Assembly: GCA_040756715.1 (NCBI GenBank)
Contig: JBFLYE010000102.1
Location: 1 to 8,565 of the forward strand
DNA length: 8,565 nucleotides
Direction: 5' to 3'
Origin: a bacterium
GTDB lineage: Bacteria > UBA9089 > UBA9088
The translations under genes were made by a program, and so were the position numbers. Below are positions 5,464 through 8,565 of this stretch, piece by piece; the stretch's first letter is position 1; the number at the start of each line of letters is the position of its first letter. The notes beneath the pieces were generated by a model. That model saw nothing but the letters and a program-made list of their open reading frames with translations. It was not told the origin of the DNA and searched no databases.

Positions 5464-6441
5464 CTACCTAAACACATACTTTCTTTGATATAGCCTGGTT
5501 AAAGCTCTAGTAAGCTCAATGGCTTTTTCGGCTAATTCTTCATCCAATGAGCCCAAGCCACAGGATGGGGTTATCAAAAATCCATTTTGAGGAAAATTTG
5601 CCAGCCTTTCCTTAAGCGTTTCTTCGTTATTTTCTAAAAGTTCAGAAGATGCAGGAACAATGCCCCAGGCAAGAATGCCCCTTTTGATAAATTTATCCAA
5701 AGAATCTTTGTAAAGAAAGAGGTTTTTACTAAAATTATAGGCATCAAAGTTTAGAATATCAATATTTGTCTCCATAATCATTCCAAAATCCGTATTTCCA
5801 CAGCAATGAATTCCGGTAATTATTCCATTTTCCTTTAATAAATCTATGATTTTGGAAAGAAAGCTTAAAACATCCTCTCTTGAAATGGGGATAGTAGAGC
5901 AGCCAAAAGAGGCAAGATATGGCTCATCAATAAAGATAATCGGTTTTCCAAATTCCTTTAATTTCTCAGCCTGCCATAATGCCTTTTGCGATAAGCCACA
6001 AATAATGGCATCAAATAGCTCCTTATGATAAATAACAGGCTTTCCATTTTCATCGTATCCAGAAAGGCCAAAGCTTATAGGCCCTGTTATCTGACCCTTT
6101 ATGTAAGAAGAGCAAGGCTTTGCCTCAAGGAAAGAATAAAATCCAGATGAGAATTCTTTTGATATTTTAAAATACTCAAGATCCTGATCTAAAAATTTCT
6201 CATAAAACCTGGTAAGTTCCTCCTCTATATGGCTGGTAGAAAAATAAATGCCTTTTTTTGCCTCATCGTATTGGACACAGGGAAGCCCTTCACTAAATTG
6301 AACACACATATTTTCTCTCCAAGAAACCTTTGGAAGCTGTGGCCAAACAGGAATATCAAGGGATAAAGATAGAAAGAGGGGTTTTTCTATATCCTTATGG
6401 GGAAAACTTCCTATGGCTGTAGAAAATATACCTTTTATCAA
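5464..6441 (-). CDS. Core methionine synthase (MetE C-terminal-like, short form)
   Basis: A 325-aa cytosolic barrel protein matching only the catalytic C-terminal half of cobalamin-independent methionine synthase (UROD/MetE-like superfamily), which is about 750 aa in full-length MetE. Visible marks: IGSFPHKD at 10-17, WPQLPK at 33-38, QFSEGLPC at 48-55, KGQITGPISFG at 115-125, IDEPYLASFG at 171-180, GIHCCGN at 210-216 (His212 and Cys214 as zinc ligands) and TPSCGL at 291-296 (Cys294, the last ligand). These should bind zinc and activate the thiol of homocysteine. Such 'core' enzymes lack the folate-binding N-terminal half. In Dehalococcoides a relative takes the methyl group from methylcobalamin or a corrinoid protein, so that donor is likely here. 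The start is TTG, touching the stop of the upstream propeller gene, so translation is coupled. The methyl donor is inferred; another thiol methyltransferase role cannot be excluded. Confidence 0.85.
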   Translation of the reverse strand: MIKGIFSTAIGSFPHKDIEKPLFLSLSLDIPVWPQLPKVSWRENMCVQFSEGLPCVQYDEAKKGIYFSTSHIEEELTRFYEKFLDQDLEYFKISKEFSSGFYSFLEAKPCSSYIKGQITGPISFGLSGYDENGKPVIYHKELFDAIICGLSQKALWQAEKLKEFGKPIIFIDEPYLASFGCSTIPISREDVLSFLSKIIDLLKENGIITGIHCCGNTDFGMIMETNIDILNFDAYNFSKNLFLYKDSLDKFIKRGILAWGIVPASSELLENNEETLKERLANFPQNGFLITPSCGLGSLDEELAEKAIELTRALTRLYQRKYVFR

Positions 6442-7719
6442 TTATTCTACAAAGAATGATGAGACCCAGCCTGTCCTTCCATCAGGAAGCAAAACCTTTA
6501 TATACCATTTCTTAGAGGAGATGACAATAAGCCTTGTTCCCTTGTTTACCTTTGTAATAACATTCTTTCCAGGGTATGACCAGATTGTTACATTATCCCT
6601 TGTTGTTACAACGCTTTTCTCGGGTTCTACCTCCTTTGGCTTTGGAAAAACCTTTTTTACCTTCCTTATTTCTTCTGGTATTCTGTCTTTTGCCTTCTGA
6701 ATTATCTCCTCTGGGCCAGAAACCCTAAATATATCAACATTATCTTCCCTTAGTGATGAAAAATAGATAAATCCATCAGATGACCAAAAGGGAAATAGGC
6801 AAACGCCACAATCCCCTGTTATCTTTATATCATTCCTTCCGTTAATAGCAACCGACCTTATATCCATCTTTAGGACCTTTATCTCGCCTATTGTTTTATA
6901 TCCAAATCTCATCCTTCCCTTTGGACAGCTGCTATAAACAATCCTTCCTCCCATAGGAGACAAAGATGGGAATAGGCAATTAAACTCCTCATTATGGAAA
7001 ATAAGCTTGCAATCACCTCCATCTATATCTACCATCCATATATCTACATCATCCACGTTTTGTCTATTAAAGATGATTTTTTCTCCATTTGGTGAAAACC
7101 TTGCAAAAAAACCATCTGTTATCTCTGTAATAAGCCCTGTTTTTAGAGAAATAGCCATTATAACTGGGTTTTTCTCTTCTTTCAAAGATGTAAAGAGAAT
7201 CTTATCTCCCTCAAAAGAAAATGAGGGAAAAATTTCATCCCTTTTCTTATCAAATGTAATCTGGGTTATTTCACCAGCCTTCAAGGTATCCATTACAAAG
7301 ATATCAAAGCTACCAAATCTATTTGATGAAAAACATATTTTAGAGCCATCAGGAGAGAAGGAAGGCCATAAATCATCCTCGCTTCCCGATGTCCTCTGGA
7401 TTATTGCCTTCTCGTTTATATCTTTAATATAAAGGTCAAAGCTTTTCTCTTTGTTTGAAGAAAATGCTATGTATTGTCCATTTGGCGAGACACTACAGAA
7501 ATTATCCAATGCTTTATCATCTGTAATCCTTGTCAGGGGAGGTGAAATAAGGGAAGATGGCTCTTTATAAGGCTTTTCACATCCTAAAAGCAGAAGACAA
7601 AGTAGAAAGCAGAAAATCTCTCTTCTCTTTTCTATCCTCTCTCCTCTGGTGCTAGTAGGCTGCTCTAGTGCTCTGGTGCTCTGTATTCTATCCTCTGTTG
7701 TCTCTTGTCTCTCTTTCAT
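6442..7719 (-). CDS. TolB/PD40-type beta-propeller lipoprotein with C-terminal SH3b domain
   Basis: A 425-aa exported protein. Residues 33-47 form a lipoprotein signal: a basic KRRE, a short hydrophobic run, then LLGC with Cys47 as lipid anchor, so it should sit on a membrane facing the periplasm. Residues of about 60-335 hold six PD40/WD40-like blades, for example SPNGQYIAFSS (78-88), PSFSPDGSKICFSSNR (119-134), FSPNGEKIIF (208-217), LSPMGGRIVYSS (253-264) and SDGFIYFSS (314-322). A charged linker (about 336-365) leads to an SH3b domain (366-425: NVTIWSYPG, KGTRLIVI, WYIKVLLPDGRTGWV), often a cell-wall or peptide binder. It is a close paralogue of the gene upstream, overlapping it by 4 bp (ATGA). 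The first 30 or so codons are purine-rich repeat-like DNA, giving an unusually long n-region. TolB itself works in the Tol-Pal system, but no other tol gene is seen here, so its function is unknown. Confidence 0.85.
   Translation of the reverse strand: MKERQETTEDRIQSTRALEQPTSTRGERIEKRREIFCFLLCLLLLGCEKPYKEPSSLISPPLTRITDDKALDNFCSVSPNGQYIAFSSNKEKSFDLYIKDINEKAIIQRTSGSEDDLWPSFSPDGSKICFSSNRFGSFDIFVMDTLKAGEITQITFDKKRDEIFPSFSFEGDKILFTSLKEEKNPVIMAISLKTGLITEITDGFFARFSPNGEKIIFNRQNVDDVDIWMVDIDGGDCKLIFHNEEFNCLFPSLSPMGGRIVYSSCPKGRMRFGYKTIGEIKVLKMDIRSVAINGRNDIKITGDCGVCLFPFWSSDGFIYFSSLREDNVDIFRVSGPEEIIQKAKDRIPEEIRKVKKVFPKPKEVEPEKSVVTTRDNVTIWSYPGKNVITKVNKGTRLIVISSKKWYIKVLLPDGRTGWVSSFFVE
7630..7715. repeat. 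Pyrimidine-rich low-complexity tract inside the propeller gene start
   Basis: On the plus strand this is a run of CTCT, with CTCTGGTGCT at 7644-7653 and 7671-7680 and TCTATCCTCT at 7631-7640 and 7689-7698. On the coding strand it is purine-rich and encodes the odd hydrophilic N-terminal extension of the SH3b propeller protein. It resembles intergenic simple repeats more than coding DNA. Confidence 0.5.
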
Positions 7720-8565
7720 TCCTCAAAAGCTATCCTAAAGATATTGATATTGGAATTATCCTTGCCATTTCTGAGGGAGGAAAAATATATGTAATTATCA
7801 CAAGAGTAGGTAGGAAACCCATCTGGTCCTAAGTCTTCGGTAAGCTTGGTATCCCCTGTTCCATCTATGTTTATTATCCTAATATCAATTGGTGTGTATC
7901 TACAAAGACCTAAAAATTTCTCACATCTTTCTTCTTTACTTCCCGTTGCATAAACAATCCTTCTTCCATCAGGAGAGAATTGCGGAGAAAGGCAAGAGAG
8001 ATTATCGTATCTTACAACCTCTTTCAAAAGATGGGTGTTCATCTCAAGTATCCAAATTTTGCCATCCCTTTGAAATACTATTTTATCGCCCTTTGGTGAA
8101 AATTTAGGGTATAACCCAGAGGTTAGCTCTGTTATCAAGCCTGTTTTAAGGTCAACAAGGCAAATAATGGCTTTGTTTCCCAATTTTGCTGATATTTTAG
8201 AAAAAACAAGCTTACTTCCATCAAGAGAGAGATCAGGGGATATTTCATCGGATATATTGTCAAAGGTAATTTGCTGAATATTAGCCTCTTTAAATGCATC
8301 AATGATAAAGATGTCGTAGGTAGAGAACCTGTTTGATGAAAATGCTATTTTTTGTCCATCCTTTGAGAATACAGGAAAAAGTTCATTTTCCTCGGTTGAT
8401 GTCCTCCGAATTAAGGTGTTTTCTTTATTATCCTTTATGTATATATCAAAATTTCCCGAAGCATTTGAGGAAAATACTAGCCATCTTTCAGTAAATAGGC
8501 AGGGTGTGATATTCATCCCATCTAAATATGTAATCTGAATATAAGCGGCCAAGAAGGGCTTTAAC
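7716..8565 (-). CDS. TolB/PD40-type beta-propeller protein, 5' end beyond the window
   Basis: At least 282 codons are open to the right edge. A TTG at 8552 could serve as a start, but the frame continues upstream (Leu-Lys-Pro-Phe) with no stop. Neither a signal peptide nor the usual start is visible, so the gene is treated as 5'-partial. Counted from that TTG, the blades read ERWLVFSSN (22-30), PVFSKDGQKIAFSSNR (60-75), LSLDGSKLVFS (108-118), FSPKGDKIVF (151-160), FSPDGRRIVYAT (192-203) and DNYIYFSSLR (252-261). It aligns end to end with the propeller of the downstream gene (shared TSNRF/SNRF, QQITFD/TQITFD and LKTGLITEL/LKTGLITEI segments) but stops before the linker and SH3b domain. By analogy it is probably periplasmic. 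Its stop overlaps the next start by 4 bp. Function unknown; it may act as a binding scaffold with its paralogue. Confidence 0.85.
   Translation of the reverse strand, partial: LKPFLAAYIQITYLDGMNITPCLFTERWLVFSSNASGNFDIYIKDNKENTLIRRTSTEENELFPVFSKDGQKIAFSSNRFSTYDIFIIDAFKEANIQQITFDNISDEISPDLSLDGSKLVFSKISAKLGNKAIICLVDLKTGLITELTSGLYPKFSPKGDKIVFQRDGKIWILEMNTHLLKEVVRYDNLSCLSPQFSPDGRRIVYATGSKEERCEKFLGLCRYTPIDIRIINIDGTGDTKLTEDLGPDGFPTYSCDNYIYFSSLRNGKDNSNINIFRIAFEE

Noticed and set aside
5231-5488. An 85-codon plus-strand frame starting at TTG.
   Set aside because: It begins inside the MITE-like hairpin, crosses the palindrome and ends in the complement of the core MetE gene. The translation is low in complexity and matches nothing I know.
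7007-7432. A 141-codon plus-strand open frame opposite the SH3b propeller gene.
   Set aside because: It is the antisense shadow of a well-supported gene; the serine/phenylalanine/isoleucine-rich translation has no domain character.

Overview
The window (8,565 bp, roughly 38-40% G+C by eye) looks like chromosomal DNA from an uncultured diderm bacterium. The lipoprotein-anchored TolB-like propellers argue for two membranes. The style (AT-rich, no usable Shine-Dalgarno sites in front of the main genes, AT-rich palindromic intergenic repeats) recalls candidate-phylum genomes such as Omnitrophota or Desantisbacteria. That placement is an impression and not a result. All six substantial genes lie on the minus strand, so they are read from right to left.

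Right block (8565 to 5464): two adjacent paralogous TolB/PD40-type beta-propeller proteins are followed by a short 'core' methionine synthase (MetE C-terminal-like). The first propeller runs off the right edge. The second is a lipoprotein with a C-terminal SH3b domain. The three genes are joined by a 4-bp ATGA overlap and a 0-bp junction (TAA immediately followed by TTG), so they look like one transcription unit.

Middle block (5463 to 4876, 588 bp, no intact gene): a decayed, frameshifted IS481-like transposase 5' end on the plus strand, a MITE-like inverted repeat of about 80 bp bounded by TA/TA, and a 109-bp palindrome. A 12-base word recurs here, at the 3' end of the methionine synthase gene and near the left edge of the window.

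Left block (4875 to 163): a PfkB-family kinase of unknown substrate, homoserine dehydrogenase (hom), a Kef-type cation:proton antiporter with a TrkA-N domain, and acetylglutamate kinase (argB). The kinase has a very good sigma70-type promoter placed so that its transcript should start at the GTG start codon (leaderless). argB has its own good promoter inside the 47-bp gap behind the antiporter, predicting a leader of only 2-3 nt.

Metabolically, hom supplies homoserine, the precursor of threonine and homocysteine. The core MetE would methylate homocysteine, probably from a corrinoid-bound methyl group. ArgB commits glutamate to arginine. The amino-acid theme is clear. The roles of the kinase, the antiporter and the propellers within it are not. 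Nothing in the window is clearly a new defence or mobile system. The best leads are the leaderless-type gene starts, the propeller/SH3b tandem fused to a core-MetE operon, and the nested repeats between the two blocks.
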